Assembly (NCBI GenBank): GCA_031288215.1
Contig: JAITRV010000075.1
Location: 1 to 5,781, forward strand
Origin: Spirochaetaceae bacterium
GTDB taxonomy: Bacteria > Spirochaetota > Spirochaetia > Treponematales > Breznakiellaceae
DNA length: 5,781 bases
Direction of reading: 5' to 3'
The position numbers and the translations under genes are program-made. Below the pieces are notes generated by a model. It worked only from the letters and a program-made list of their open reading frames with translations, was not told where the DNA came from and searched no databases. Positions 5,705 through 5,781 of this stretch are shown here, one piece after another; positions within the stretch are counted from its first letter, which is position 1; each line of letters begins with the position of its first letter.

Positions 5705-5781
5705 ATGAAACGCTCTGTCCTTCATGGGTTCGTCATGGCCTCCCTGTTTGCCCTCCTCGGGCTCGTGGCATCCTGCCGCAG
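5705..5781 (+). CDS. N-terminus of a putative lipoprotein, cut by the window edge
   Basis: From ATG 5705 the frame reads M-K-R-S-V-L-H-G-F-V-M-A-S-L-F-A-L-L-G-L, then V-A-S-C-R. That is a basic N-region, a hydrophobic core and the lipobox-like L-V-A-S-C, with Cys24 as the lipidated residue. This is a type II signal peptide, so the product would be anchored in a membrane, and spirochetes accept such relaxed lipoboxes. An in-frame ATG at 5681 would add eight residues (M-E-T-R-I-Q-C-P). Neither start has a clear Shine-Dalgarno sequence, and 5705 is preferred because the signal peptide begins there. The mature protein is outside the window, so no function can be given. Confidence 0.65.
   Translation, partial: MKRSVLHGFVMASLFALLGLVASCR

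Overview
The window is a moderately GC-rich bacterial segment. It reads best as accessory-flavoured chromosome from a spirochete, probably a Treponema relative. That assignment is an inference. It rests on the style of the large Cache-type chemoreceptor, on a RadC with Treponema-like wording as I remember it, and on a spirochete-like lipoprotein leader (L-V-A-S-C) at the right edge. No rRNA, tRNA or other taxonomic marker is present.

Layout: (1) Positions 1 to about 945 (+) are the decayed 3' two thirds of a group II intron reverse transcriptase/maturase. The YADD box and maturase domain X are still readable, but at least three frame breaks and a 15-nt palindromic insertion interrupt it. (2) Positions 941-988 form a GNRA-capped hairpin plus tail that I read as the intron 3' end. 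A second, orphan copy of the tail lies at 2234-2268. (3) Between the two tails, on the minus strand, is an exported HEXXH putative zinc metallopeptidase of no family I recognise (988-2145). (4) Positions 2279-2738 (-) hold an overlapping hicA-hicB toxin-antitoxin pair, visibly more AT-rich than its surroundings. (5) Positions 2978-4804 (+) encode a complete methyl-accepting chemotaxis protein with its own candidate promoter. (6) Positions 4801-5547 (-) encode a complete RadC-family JAMM protein, convergent with the chemoreceptor and overlapping it by 4 bp across the stop codons. (7) Positions 5548-5680 are an A-rich, purine-biased spacer leading to (8) the first codons of a lipoprotein that runs off the window.

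The genes do not form one pathway. Only hicA and hicB are co-transcribed and functionally coupled. The left half (intron debris, duplicated intron tails, toxin-antitoxin pair, orphan peptidase) looks like a landing zone for mobile DNA. The right half (chemoreceptor, radC, lipoprotein) looks like ordinary chromosome. I found no convincing undescribed multi-gene system. The most distinctive items are the intron tails next to minus-strand stop codons on both sides of the peptidase gene, the exact 15-nt palindrome inside the reverse transcriptase, and a 14-bp perfect inverted repeat inside radC.
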